Below, piece by piece: positions 1-9,379 of a stretch of 44,898 nt of DNA. Both the position numbers and the translations under genes were made by a program. The DNA is from Barnesiella sp. GTDB taxonomy: Bacteria > Bacteroidota > Bacteroidia > Bacteroidales > Muribaculaceae. Below the pieces are notes generated by a model that was given only the letters and a program-made list of their open reading frames with translations, had not been told where the DNA came from and ran no database searches. The stretch spans positions 1-44,898 of the forward strand of contig JAAVEW010000009.1 in the NCBI GenBank assembly GCA_014801075.1, given 5' to 3'. Within the stretch, counting starts at the first letter, position 1, and every line of letters starts with the position of its first letter.

Positions 1-3000
1 TCATTTACTATCTTTGTGGAAAGATTGCGAGAGTCAGTGGCATTTGAGGAAGAACCTCCACTGTGAGCCGCAAGAACACTCCCTGAGGTCGGTTTCTCAT
101 TAGCGCGATTCGGCTGACCTTTGACGGGAGTATTTTTTTGCTCAAACATTTCCATCGCGACCTCATTGCTGACCTCTACTACATCGAGGCCCGCCGACTT
201 AACAAGCCCCGCTGCAACGTCATATGCTTCAGCGGTACCAACTCGGCCCTCAGTAGTCTTACCAACACTAAATTGCGGCGTAGCATCAGCCGAACTTTCG
301 GCATCAGCCCCTCGTTTATCTATTGATTCATCGACTGAAAGTCGCTTTGCATCCTTTGAAATTTGATTATTGGCAAATAAATTATTATCTTTGCCGACAG
401 AAATGGAACTGAGATTGTCCGAAGGCGCTACGGGCGTAGAGGGAGAGGCAATAGGCATCAACCCGTCGGAACTATCAGTTCCTTTTTTCTTTTTGTACAT
501 CGTTTGAAACGCAAGTGATTTACGGCTTTCGCGTTTCTCTTCCAAATAATATACATATCCGTCACCAAACTCCTTCTCATAAATGATAACCTCATTGCCG
601 GTACTGCGGGAACGATTTGGAGATTTTGTTATATGGTCATAGCTTTCGAGGATGTCGGGAATTCGAGCATAGTCTTCAGGGGTAATGGCGATTTGTCCCA
701 TACGTTCCTCAATGCGTGGGTCACCGTGGTGCTTCTGATTGTGTGCTACTGCCGAGGACTCAAACGAATGAACCCACGTATCATCCACCTCTATACCATT
801 ATCGGCAAAGTCCTTGGCTTGGCGTTTGGTTATGCCTCCAATCACGGCACGCTCAACACGATTTTTGACGCTCTTGGCAAAGTCTATGATGCGAGAAATC
901 GCCGAACGCTGCTCCTCTCGTGTTGTCGGTACCGTGCGGTCATACTTAGGCACGGATGTGGACCGTTCACCCGTTTCGGGCGACGGCGTTACGACTGGCG
1001 CGGGTGTGCCCTCAGATGCAGGGTCATACTCCCCACCACCTTGGCCGCGAACCGTGCCGGATTCTGTGCCCGCAGGCTTTTCGCCTCTTCCAGCGTTATC
1101 AGCCGATGGTCCAGGCAATACTTCAATGCTTCGGCCACCGTCGGCCTCTTTTCGTTCTGTTTCTCTTCCATGTCTTTCATTGTTTAATTCATTAACGCGA
1201 TATTCGGCGAACATATTGTCGACCGCACGCAAAGTTTCTTCATCTATGCCGGCATACTCCGATTCGAGCTGCTCGATGTAGGCGTCGTACTCCTGCCGGC
1301 TCATGTGGTAGCGCTCCTGATACATCGTCTCCTCCTGCCCGTTCATGTGCTCTACCCATTGGTCGTAATACTCCTGAGCCTGACGGATTCGGTTGTTTGC
1401 AATGTAGCCGCGTATGTCGCCCACTGTGTGGCTCTGCTGAATGACATCAATCAGGGCGTTCAGCGCCTCGGCATTTTCATACGGTATGCCATACGACTCA
1501 CACACCTGCTGCATCTCATCTTCGGCGAGCGATTCAATGGAGCGGCCGCCCTTCTCTGCACGGGCAAATAGTCCGAACAGTTTGCGCTGCTCGCCGGCAC
1601 CTCCACCCGTCACGGCACGGAATCCTCGCTTTACGCCATCGTCCTGTGGGAGTACCTTATTAGTCGACAGCACAAATGCCGCCGCCTCGTGAATATCCTG
1701 CGGCTCACTATGCTGCAGTATCTCCACGGCTTCGGGAACTTCCCTGACAATATCGGCAGTCTCCCTTACCTTGCCGTCAAGTTTCTGCAACTGCTCGCGC
1801 CATGCTTGCTCTGCCTCCTTCTCCTGCCGGGCAATGAGAGCCTTCGCTTCCTGCTCGGCTTTGACGCGTTCGGCTTCGGCCACGGCCCGAGCCTGCTCCC
1901 GCTCAGCGGTAACACCGGCAATCGCCTTCCATCGCTCTACCTGCTCCTGCGCACGCTCTACCTTCTCGCGCGCTTTACGTCGGGCCTCCTTGAATGCGGC
2001 AATATCGCCCGACGGCGCAATGCTCTTCAACTCCTTCTCGGCGGCCTTCACCTCCTTGTTGGAATTGGCAATCATACCTTCGGCCCATGCCTGCGCATCC
2101 TCTTCATTCTCCATGGCCTCTACAAGACCGTCCCACCCCGTCTCTTTATCAACGGCTTCAAACTTCGGCACTCCCTTCTCATTGACAGGAATGCGGGAGA
2201 GTGCGGTCTGCTGTCCGCTTTCTACCGATTCGGGAACGGTTTTAGCGGCCGGGGCTGCATTTTCCGTGGGATTGAGAACGCTTTCGGGCGTTTCGGGAAC
2301 GGTTTCAATATCTCCCTTGTCATGACCCTTGGATGTTACGGGAATCTGTTCTGCACCATTGCTGCCTCTCTCTTCTACCGCTGATGTGCCGGTTGCGGCA
2401 GTTTGCTTGTCGGAGTCGGCTGCATTCTCGGCGGGGAGATACCCTGCAGCCCTCCCCTGCTCATCACGCAGTACAAGCTTGTCAAGCTCGTCGCGCTGCA
2501 TGTCGGTAATATACCCGGAAGAGGCATCACTCTTTTTGCTCGTCTCGTTGACGGGCAACGGTGTCCATATCGTAACCTTATCACCGTCACGGTCCACGAC
2601 AGCGGCATGCTGCGGCTTGTCACTGCCCGCAACTGTAAGCTGAAAAGAATCCCCGTGGTTATAATTAATGACCGCCGGATTAACAGGGGCAGCCGCCGCA
2701 GCCGCCGCTTGGGTCGTCATGGCGGGAGCATACTCATCAGCTGAGGCCGCGGCAGCAGGTCTGTCGGAGGTGGTATCCGCCTCAGGCTCTCTTTCAAGCG
2801 CGAGCATATCAATCTCAAGCTGCTCGCGTATCAAACGTTCAGCCTCGGCGCGGGCCTCGTCAACCGGTGTTGCGCCATCAATACGGTCAATCTCCTTCGG
2901 CGAGCAGGTCTCTACCTTGCCCGTCTTGGGATTGAACAGATATAATATCTTATCCGAGCCGCGCATCACCGTCATTCCGTCATCGCTGAGCTTAAGCTCT

Positions 3001-6000
3001 CCCTCTATGACATACACCTCTCTACCGTCTTTCTTCATCTTGGCGGGCAATACATAGCCGTCGGGGTGGCTCGTCTTGTCGATGAAATCATTCTCACGGT
3101 CAATCTGCTGCTGCGCGTCGGCCTCCATGCGGTCGGTAACACCTTTTGCAGTCTCGCGGGCCGTGACGTAGCCGGCGATTGCCGCCTTCTGCTCCTCGTC
3201 GAAACGTGACGCAGGTAATCGGTCAAGAACCTCGGCGGTCTCATCGGTGCCGAACTCCTCGCGCAGCACCTCGTCAACCTCCCGGCGTCCCAACGCCTCG
3301 GCCGCTCGTCCATGCATGTCACGGGCGGCACGCACCGCTTCGCCACGCTGCGCAGCTTGCACCATCTCGTAGCCTGCATTATGAGCCTGAGCGGCGCCCC
3401 GGCGTCCATCCGTCGTATCCAACTGCGGAGCATCGGGATTGGCCGCCGGCCCGTGACCCTGTTTGTTGCGCAACTCCTCGGGGAACAGCCCCTCAAGATA
3501 CGCGGTGATTGCCTCACTCTCGGCCTCGGTGCGATGCGAACGCTCCTTGCGCAATGCCTTGTCTATGTCTACGTCATACGCGCGGTTTATACCATTGCGT
3601 ATTGCCTCGGGGGTGGCGCCGGAGTATTCTTCCACGTGCTCCTCCATATAAGTATCAATCTCCTCGACCAACGCGATGGTGTCAGTTCCAAGTTCCTTAG
3701 CTTTCTCAGGGTCGGCGAGGTCACGGGTCGCCTGCTCGTAAGCCTTACGTATCCCTTCTGCATATTCGACACGGCCATGACGGCGCGCAACTTCCTGAAA
3801 GGCGGCCTCGCGCAGCTGCGATGCCACACGGTCCGATGCATACTGTTCGCCGACATCAACCGCATTGAGTTCCGACTGGCGTTCTATCCTGTCCATCTCG
3901 GCCTGCGCCGCCTTGCCGTTGTCAAACGTGCGGCTTGTGACTACTTCACCGCGGGCGTTGACTGAGTTGACGATAATGCGTCCACCCTCCAACGGTGTAG
4001 TGGTATAACCCATCACAGTAGACATAGGCAGCATGCGGCCCGTTAGAACGAAGTACAGCTTTGTACGCACCGCCTCACTGACCTTACCATTCTTCATGAA
4101 CCGTTCCATGACGGAATACCCGTCAATACCGTCAAACTCTCCGATGCGTTCGGCCTCGACACGTTCGGCGGCGCCATCAGCCGGAGCGGCTTCCGCGTCG
4201 CGCACAAACAGTTCCGCAAGCTTGCCATAACCTGCACGGCGCAATTCCTGACGCTCCTCGCGGGTCAATACCACATCAAAGGGACTACGGTCCATCATCT
4301 GCGACAATCGCTCCTTGAAGCTGCGATGCTCGCGCTCATCCACTCCGCGTAATTCTGCGAGCGTCTTACCCACATTGCTTACGATGGCACGCATTCCTCC
4401 CGCCTGGGCGGCGTGAATGGCTTTGCCCGAGATATTCATTGCAAATATCGTTGCCTGCGACTCGCTCCACGCGTCCCACGACAAGGAGTTGCGGGCCGCA
4501 TCGCGGGCGCTGTTGCGCTTCGCCTCGTCCGATTCATCGGCATAACCGAACTTGGCCGCGTACAGCTTGTCGAACCGCTTGTCGTCCATCGTATGAAACT
4601 CAATGATGTCCGGCATCGCAAAGATTGTACCCTCTCCTACCAATGACACGGGGACGCGCGCTGCATAGAGCGCACCTTTGCCTGCAATATGGTCGGTTGC
4701 CTTGATTGCCTTGGAGAATACATTGCCGGTGCCGGCACCCCATAACCCCATCGCCGTACCGAGCATGAGGCCACGGGCGCCGCGGCCCATCGCATGTGAG
4801 AAAGAAAATCCGTCATGGAACTTTCCGTTTGAATCGGTCCAACCGCCGTCAACAAACTGCTGGCGCATGTCGCCGAGTCCTTCAAACACTGCGAAGTTAC
4901 CTGCACCGAAGGCTGCGGCACTTCCGAGACGGCCGGTCAGAAACTGATTGACAAAACGCTCTCCTACCTCTTTGGTTATATTCTTTGCTGTACCACGCGA
5001 GGCTATGCCAACGGCCGCCCTCGTAAATCCCTGCTTTAGCAGAGAGCCTGAGCTGAGCGACATATACATAACAGGGTCAAACATCATACTGCCCACAAAG
5101 CGGGAACCGTGATACCAACCGCCGGGGTCAGCTGACGATGCGACAAGCTCCTGACCTATCTGCGCGGCCTGAATGAGACTGCGTCCGTAATCGGAAGTAG
5201 CATCGGCATCGCGTATTGATTTATTGACCGAGGCATCCACTACGCCCATAGTGTATGTATTGACATCACCGAATGCGTCACCCAGACCCTGCAGCATCTT
5301 TCCGAAAAAGCCCTTTCCCGACGCTTTCACGTTACTGTCGTAGGTACTGATAGCGCGGGAGATTGACAGCACTTCGGCCTGCGCTGCCTCAATATCACGG
5401 TCGATTTGCGGCTTATTGTATTGCTGTACCGGGTGCTGATTTTGTATTCCCTCTCTCATATTTCGCCCCAGTTTAGTCAAGAAGTCCGCTTCATCATCAG
5501 CCTTTGCCCGTTCCTGCTCGCGCTGATACAACAGTCGTTTAACTTTTTCCTCTGCTTTCTGCAGACGATTGACAAGTATGTTGCGCTCATCGCCGGTGAC
5601 AAACCACTTTATGTGCTCTTTGTTGGCAGGGTCGAGACCGTTCTGTTCCATGTAGCGTTTTATCTCCTGTCGTTTGTCGGGGTCCATGTTGTGACCGCCT
5701 GCAATTGCATCCACGGCACTCTGCTCCTCGGCGGTGAGTCCGTTCTGCTTCATGCGCTTGTCGAATAGACCGTGAAGTCTCGTCTGCTGTGCCGCAGCCT
5801 CCATTGCCCCGGCTTCGGCAAGGTTCGTTGTGATTCTTCCGTCGGGCATGAGCCACCGCGTCACAGGCTTACCGTCAACATACTCCACACCGTAAGGTTC
5901 GGGGGACGCCACGGCGGTTTTATGCGCTGCTTCCGGCGTTGTCTCGGCATCGCCCGTCTTGTCTGCTTCGGTTGCAGATACTCCCGCGATGCCAAACAGC

Positions 6001-6539
6001 TTGGTCGGGGCGCCGGCAAGTTGTGCCTGCAGTTTCTTTGCCTCGCGGTTATTTCGTCCTTCGGCGGTAAGCTGCTCAGCCAATCGGCCCATGCGCTCCT
6101 CACCTTCGCGGACGGTTTGGTTCATGTCATCCTGACGCATGTTCATGGCATGCGACGCAGCGAGGCGTTCCTGCAATGATGGTGTCCATCCCTGCGAGGC
6201 CGTGTCTGCCTCCTGCGCAGAAGAAGCGGGGACAGCCGACCCTGCCACGGGATTACCTGCGGGCGACGGCATGCCTGCGTTTGCAACGCTCTGCGCGGTG
6301 GCGCCGGCAGGCGAAGTGGCAGCCGGAGTGGGCGAAGAAGTCACGGGAGCTACCAGCGAGGTAAACTCGTCAATATCTTTCCCGACATTGAAACCCTCCC
6401 TGTTGGCTGTCTCATAAGCCCACTTGCGCGACTGCTCGTTTGTCTGCATCAGATTATCAAACTCGGCAATATCTTTGCCTACATTATATCCCCTACTGCT
6501 CAACTGCTCGTAGAGCCATTTTGTACTTTCGTTTCCCAT
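1..6539 (-). CDS. Giant phage polyvalent protein with PBECR-type nuclease domain (partial)
   Basis: The frame is open from an ATG at 6539 to the left edge (2179 codons, no stop), so the C-terminus is missing. Two N-terminal repeats (residues 7-31 and 39-63) share W-x-YE, NVGKDI and EF. Ala/Pro-rich linkers follow. A Gly/Ala-rich hydrophobic stretch (about 470-615) could touch a membrane, and a charged coiled coil spans about 1485-1590. Residues about 1870-2010 hold a compact basic domain with the motif VHSFESSAVAHNQKHHGD, which resembles phage barnase/EndoU/ColicinE5-D/RelE-like (PBECR) nucleases. Such domains occur in large polyvalent phage proteins. The start lies 36 bp after the 409-residue gene, in the same direction. 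By size and position after an ejection-like protein I infer a virion protein delivered with the DNA, comparable in role to T7 gp15/gp16. The nuclease family is moderately sure; the ejection role is inference. Confidence 0.75.
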   Translation of the reverse strand, partial: MGNESTKWLYEQLSSRGYNVGKDIAEFDNLMQTNEQSRKWAYETANREGFNVGKDIDEFTSLVAPVTSSPTPAATSPAGATAQSVANAGMPSPAGNPVAGSAVPASSAQEADTASQGWTPSLQERLAASHAMNMRQDDMNQTVREGEERMGRLAEQLTAEGRNNREAKKLQAQLAGAPTKLFGIAGVSATEADKTGDAETTPEAAHKTAVASPEPYGVEYVDGKPVTRWLMPDGRITTNLAEAGAMEAAAQQTRLHGLFDKRMKQNGLTAEEQSAVDAIAGGHNMDPDKRQEIKRYMEQNGLDPANKEHIKWFVTGDERNILVNRLQKAEEKVKRLLYQREQERAKADDEADFLTKLGRNMREGIQNQHPVQQYNKPQIDRDIEAAQAEVLSISRAISTYDSNVKASGKGFFGKMLQGLGDAFGDVNTYTMGVVDASVNKSIRDADATSDYGRSLIQAAQIGQELVASSADPGGWYHGSRFVGSMMFDPVMYMSLSSGSLLKQGFTRAAVGIASRGTAKNITKEVGERFVNQFLTGRLGSAAAFGAGNFAVFEGLGDMRQQFVDGGWTDSNGKFHDGFSFSHAMGRGARGLMLGTAMGLWGAGTGNVFSKAIKATDHIAGKGALYAARVPVSLVGEGTIFAMPDIIEFHTMDDKRFDKLYAAKFGYADESDEAKRNSARDAARNSLSWDAWSESQATIFAMNISGKAIHAAQAGGMRAIVSNVGKTLAELRGVDEREHRSFKERLSQMMDRSPFDVVLTREERQELRRAGYGKLAELFVRDAEAAPADGAAERVEAERIGEFDGIDGYSVMERFMKNGKVSEAVRTKLYFVLTGRMLPMSTVMGYTTTPLEGGRIIVNSVNARGEVVTSRTFDNGKAAQAEMDRIERQSELNAVDVGEQYASDRVASQLREAAFQEVARRHGRVEYAEGIRKAYEQATRDLADPEKAKELGTDTIALVEEIDTYMEEHVEEYSGATPEAIRNGINRAYDVDIDKALRKERSHRTEAESEAITAYLEGLFPEELRNKQGHGPAANPDAPQLDTTDGRRGAAQAHNAGYEMVQAAQRGEAVRAARDMHGRAAEALGRREVDEVLREEFGTDETAEVLDRLPASRFDEEQKAAIAGYVTARETAKGVTDRMEADAQQQIDRENDFIDKTSHPDGYVLPAKMKKDGREVYVIEGELKLSDDGMTVMRGSDKILYLFNPKTGKVETCSPKEIDRIDGATPVDEARAEAERLIREQLEIDMLALEREPEADTTSDRPAAAASADEYAPAMTTQAAAAAAAPVNPAVINYNHGDSFQLTVAGSDKPQHAAVVDRDGDKVTIWTPLPVNETSKKSDASSGYITDMQRDELDKLVLRDEQGRAAGYLPAENAADSDKQTAATGTSAVEERGSNGAEQIPVTSKGHDKGDIETVPETPESVLNPTENAAPAAKTVPESVESGQQTALSRIPVNEKGVPKFEAVDKETGWDGLVEAMENEEDAQAWAEGMIANSNKEVKAAEKELKSIAPSGDIAAFKEARRKAREKVERAQEQVERWKAIAGVTAEREQARAVAEAERVKAEQEAKALIARQEKEAEQAWREQLQKLDGKVRETADIVREVPEAVEILQHSEPQDIHEAAAFVLSTNKVLPQDDGVKRGFRAVTGGGAGEQRKLFGLFARAEKGGRSIESLAEDEMQQVCESYGIPYENAEALNALIDVIQQSHTVGDIRGYIANNRIRQAQEYYDQWVEHMNGQEETMYQERYHMSRQEYDAYIEQLESEYAGIDEETLRAVDNMFAEYRVNELNNERHGRETERKEADGGRSIEVLPGPSADNAGRGEKPAGTESGTVRGQGGGEYDPASEGTPAPVVTPSPETGERSTSVPKYDRTVPTTREEQRSAISRIIDFAKSVKNRVERAVIGGITKRQAKDFADNGIEVDDTWVHSFESSAVAHNQKHHGDPRIEERMGQIAITPEDYARIPDILESYDHITKSPNRSRSTGNEVIIYEKEFGDGYVYYLEEKRESRKSLAFQTMYKKKKGTDSSDGLMPIASPSTPVAPSDNLSSISVGKDNNLFANNQISKDAKRLSVDESIDKRGADAESSADATPQFSVGKTTEGRVGTAEAYDVAAGLVKSAGLDVVEVSNEVAMEMFEQKNTPVKGQPNRANEKPTSGSVLAAHSGGSSSNATDSRNLSTKIVN

Positions 6540-6575
6540 AATCATTTATCTCGTTACTCCTGGTTATCGTCATCA

Positions 6576-7805
6576 TCACTGTTTTTTTGTTGATGTATCC
6601 GTCACTGTGACGTGCGTCTCGGTTTGTCCGTATTTGTTTGGTCCCGTGGTCGTTCGCGTTGTCGGGGTTGTCAAGTATGTGCCGCCATACATGCCCGCCA
6701 TCGCGCGTGCACTTGCCTCCGAGCCTTTATAATAGACCTTGCCGGGTTCACCAAATACACCCTTGTCATCTCGCCACGGGTAATCTTTCTTATTACCGCT
6801 ACCTCCGCGGCTTTGTGGTGGTTGATATCGTTCATTCTTATGCGTCCGCGACCTGATTTCCTCAAGTTGAGCCTCCTTTATCTGTCTGTTCAGCTCGCGG
6901 TTTGCCTCTCTCTCTTCGGCTGCGGCCTCCGCGTCGCTGAGTTGCTGCATTGCGCGACGATATTTAATATCGGAGAGCTTCGCGGCGTTCGCGGCCTTGA
7001 TGCTCGCAAGTCTATCCTGCAGGGCGTCGCGTCCGCGCTTGTACTCATTCTCCGCCTCACCTTCAATCAGCTTGCGTATTGTCAGTGCATAGTTGAGCGC
7101 ACGGTCGGCATTCGCCTCCCGCTCCTTACCGAGTTTGTCCCACCGCTCACGCCATTTGCCTGTCATCGTGTCGGCAGGATTGTACATGTTGGGTGCATAC
7201 TTCGTTGTGAAGATAAGATTGGAGACAGCGCTGGCCGCATCGGCAATACTGGAGATTATTCCCTGTGTACGCTTGCGGCGACGCTCCTTCTCAAGCTGCT
7301 CCTTTGATGGCATGCGCAACGCATCGACACGCTCCTGCAGCATATCCACGACATCGTTAAGACTTCCGTACGTGCGTCCCGCTTCCGGGTAAGGGCCGCC
7401 TGCGAAATGCGCGTCGACGGCCTCCTGCGCCGTTTCGGGCGTGTGGGGAAACTGCAACGCCGCCTGATTGCCGACCGCCACGTTCTCTACTCCCGTAGCC
7501 TCGGGGTCAGTGACCGCGGGTGAGTATGCGGGTGTCTGCTCGCCTCCCTGCCCTGCTGCGGAAGAAGATGGCGCCACAGCGCCGGCAGGTGCACCCGCCG
7601 CTACTCCCGGCATGATAAATCGCGATGGCTCGCTACTTACCGCAGGGTTTTTGACTGCGGACTCCGTCGCCGCTCCGTTGCTTACATTGTTGCCTGTATT
7701 GTTACCGGCATTATCGTCCTGCACTTGTGGCCGTACGGTATTCTGCATCCACTCCGGGCTGTCAGCCTCTATGACCGACCGCTGCTGCTTGTTATCAGTT
7801 GCCAT
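6576..7805 (-). CDS. Phage coiled-coil structural or ejection-like protein, unknown function
   Basis: This 409-residue protein has no signal peptide. Residues 1-125 are low-complexity (Asn, Ala, Pro, Gly), typical of disordered phage linkers. A basic segment (KERRRKR, about 170) leads into a weakly hydrophobic stretch (GIISSIADAASAVSNLIF). Charged helices likely to form coiled coils follow, to about residue 310. The tail is Gly/Thr-rich. I know of similar proteins, with a GIISSI-type segment and a YAPNMY-like motif, in Bacteroidales prophages without an assigned function. Its start overlaps the end of the 181-residue gene by 11 bp and its stop is 36 bp before the giant gene, so the three are probably co-transcribed and translationally coupled. 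A middle ejection or scaffold protein is the most economical guess, but no diagnostic motif is visible. Confidence 0.7.
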   Translation of the reverse strand: MATDNKQQRSVIEADSPEWMQNTVRPQVQDDNAGNNTGNNVSNGAATESAVKNPAVSSEPSRFIMPGVAAGAPAGAVAPSSSAAGQGGEQTPAYSPAVTDPEATGVENVAVGNQAALQFPHTPETAQEAVDAHFAGGPYPEAGRTYGSLNDVVDMLQERVDALRMPSKEQLEKERRRKRTQGIISSIADAASAVSNLIFTTKYAPNMYNPADTMTGKWRERWDKLGKEREANADRALNYALTIRKLIEGEAENEYKRGRDALQDRLASIKAANAAKLSDIKYRRAMQQLSDAEAAAEEREANRELNRQIKEAQLEEIRSRTHKNERYQPPQSRGGSGNKKDYPWRDDKGVFGEPGKVYYKGSEASARAMAGMYGGTYLTTPTTRTTTGPNKYGQTETHVTVTDTSTKKQ

Positions 7806-8340
7806 AGTTTACCCATTCTCCTTTGTTAAACTTGGCATCGAGGTCCCCATCAAACGCATCGGCCACACCCGCGCCGGCGCTCGCCACACCCTGCACGGCC
7901 TGCGATATGGCATTCGCCTTGTTCATCTCAAGATTGTTAAGCTGATTCTGCAACTGCGCGTCAGTCTGCTGGTACTGCTGCTCAATGCTGTCTTTGCGGC
8001 GCTCACCGTTTACCGCTATCTGCGATGCGGCATCGGCCAGAGCCTCGTTGTTGGCAGCTTTGGCCGCCGCCACGCTCTCCTCCGTGCCACCCGTCACGGC
8101 CTGCACGCCCGCGGCCTGCTGATTGCGCTTGCGTATATTATCCTGCGTAATGGTGAGCACGCGCTGAGCATCGGCCCTTTGTGTGGCGTCCTCATTGTAG
8201 CGTCTGTCATACCAATCCTGATTCTTGCGCTGCTGCGCCTGAATATTCTTCTTTGCTTTTTTCATTGCCTTCGACGCAGATATGCCGCCAAATATGGCGC
8301 CGCCTATCTTCAATGCGCCTCCGATTGCGCTTCCTATCAT
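7795..8340 (-). CDS. Phage internal virion / DNA ejection-like protein
   Basis: This 181-residue protein starts with a glycine-rich amphipathic stretch (IGSAIGGALKIGGAIFGGISA) and continues as an almost wholly helical Ala/Gln/Asn-rich chain (KNIQAQQRKNQDWYDRRYNED, then repeated Gln-rich heptads). Size, the glycine-rich N-terminus and the Gln/Ala helix match small podovirus internal virion proteins (T7 gp14 type); microvirus pilot proteins share the same look. It is first in a leftward set with the 409-residue and giant proteins, the order small-medium-huge seen in podovirus ejection cassettes. The analogy rests on architecture, not on a conserved catalytic motif. The start was taken at the first ATG after an AT-rich divergent intergenic region. 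Confidence 0.65.
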   Translation of the reverse strand: MIGSAIGGALKIGGAIFGGISASKAMKKAKKNIQAQQRKNQDWYDRRYNEDATQRADAQRVLTITQDNIRKRNQQAAGVQAVTGGTEESVAAAKAANNEALADAASQIAVNGERRKDSIEQQYQQTDAQLQNQLNNLEMNKANAISQAVQGVASAGAGVADAFDGDLDAKFNKGEWVNYGN

Positions 8341-8386
8341 AGTTAATGTATTTTGAAGTTATGATTTTAGCGCGAAGATATTCCAC

Positions 8387-8394
8387 TATCTTTG
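8387..8394 (+). promoter_or_regulatory. Candidate promoter -7 box for the small-terminase-like gene
   Basis: TATCTTTG matches the Bacteroidetes -7 consensus TAnnTTTG. It sits in the 191-bp divergent region and would give a leader of about 130 nt before the ATG at 8532. No clear -33 TTTG is at the right distance. Confidence 0.4.
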
Positions 8395-8531
8395 TCATAT
8401 CGTTTAACTACTGAAACACGTGCATGACCGACGCAACTTTTTTCTGCGATCCATGCGCACTGCGTGTTCCTCCGAACGCAATAATAGAGTCATAAAACGC
8501 AATAACATTAACCACAAAACTCAACACTGCA

Positions 8532-8951
8532 ATGAAAGGACAAAAGACAGGCGGCCGCCGCAAAGGCACCCCCAACAAAGACAATCCCCTGAAGGGGTAT
8601 CTTCGCGCTCATAGTCTTTCATACTTTGAGCCGAAACCACAGATTGACACCCAAGGTAATCCTCGTAAGATTGATTTCACCGACAAAGATGGCATAATCC
8701 TTGATACAGTCATTTTGCGTAATCCTGACGGCTCTCCGCGCATCATGTCGGACTTTGATGTTGATATGCTGACAATGCAGGCAAACGAGCGTGTAAGCGC
8801 TGAGCTACGCCTGCTTGAGTTTCATACACCGAAGATGAAAGCTGTGGAGGTGGATATGGATATGCGCGCCTCGGTTATCACTATTGAGGACCGACTGCGC
8901 GCACTCTGCGGAGAAACGGAAAGTGAGGATGAAAATGAATATGGAGATTAA
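8532..8951 (+). CDS. Small-terminase-like phage DNA-binding protein
   Basis: This 139-residue protein begins with KTGGRRKGTPNKDN, a basic AT-hook-like motif common at the N-terminus of phage small terminase subunits and related DNA-binding proteins. The C-terminal third (about 95-130) has the helical pattern ELRLLEFHTPKMKAVEVDM followed by IEDRLRALCGE, like the end of small terminases, where a helix and a short acidic tail contact the large subunit. The middle (about 25-75) resembles no fold I know. It faces away from the ejection-type genes, and no large terminase is in the window, which is unusual because terS and terL are normally adjacent. Another phage DNA-binding regulator is possible. 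A TAnnTTTG box precedes it. Confidence 0.55.
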   Translation: MKGQKTGGRRKGTPNKDNPLKGYLRAHSLSYFEPKPQIDTQGNPRKIDFTDKDGIILDTVILRNPDGSPRIMSDFDVDMLTMQANERVSAELRLLEFHTPKMKAVEVDMDMRASVITIEDRLRALCGETESEDENEYGD

Positions 8952-9081
8952 CGCCATCGACTTTCTAATTCATCTACTTTTAGACACTACAATAGTTTTA
9001 CTCATTATACAAACTATGCGGCCGGTCCGTGAGGATAGGTCGCATTTCTTTTCGCCGACATCGCCTTATCGACAACCCTAA
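8929..9081 (+). CDS. Possible 50-residue single-helix membrane protein
   Basis: An ORF starting ATG AAA ATG at 8929 overlaps the end of the terminase-like gene by 23 bp in another frame. The product has one strongly hydrophobic stretch (FLIHLLLDTTIVLLIIQ, about residues 12-28) then a basic, polar tail, like small phage lysis or accessory membrane proteins. A purine-rich stretch (GGAAAGTGAGG) ends just before the ATG. It has no recognisable family and could be a chance ORF. The overlap and clean hydrophobicity are the only support. Confidence 0.35.
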   Translation: MKMNMEINAIDFLIHLLLDTTIVLLIIQTMRPVREDRSHFFSPTSPYRQP

Positions 9082-9096
9082 ATCATATTACCGGGA

Positions 9097-9156
9097 AACC
9101 AAAAGCAAACCAAAATAAAACCAAACGTAAACCAAAGCGCAACCAAATACAAACCT
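9097..9156 (+). repeat. 11-bp direct repeat array 1 (AACCAAA core)
   Basis: Five complete units begin at 9097, 9108, 9119, 9130 and 9141, each AACCAAA plus four variable bases (AGCA, ATAA, CGTA, GCGC, TACA). A degenerate sixth unit (AACCT) starts at 9152. The spacing is exactly 11 bp throughout, close to one helical turn, so a protein bound to each unit would face the same side of the DNA. Confidence 0.85.
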
Positions 9157-9379
9157 ATGGTTATTTTTTACGCATTTTTTTACGTTATTCAGCGCCAAAA
9201 ATAAATCACAATTTAACCGCTAAAACAGCATATTTTCTCTGCTCAATAAACACACAATTTATTTAGTTAACAATTCACAACAAATTTATACGTTTAATTA
9301 ACATTTAAACAATAAAAAAAGCGGGAAAAATCATGTCGCATAATAGACTATATATTAAATGGTTAGCAAAATATTTAAA

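Noticed and set aside
121-6417. Many rightward ORFs of 60-230 residues across the left 6.4 kb
   Set aside because: They lie antisense to one continuous leftward frame of 2179 codons with phage-protein features. They show low-complexity Ser/Pro/Ala composition and no domains.
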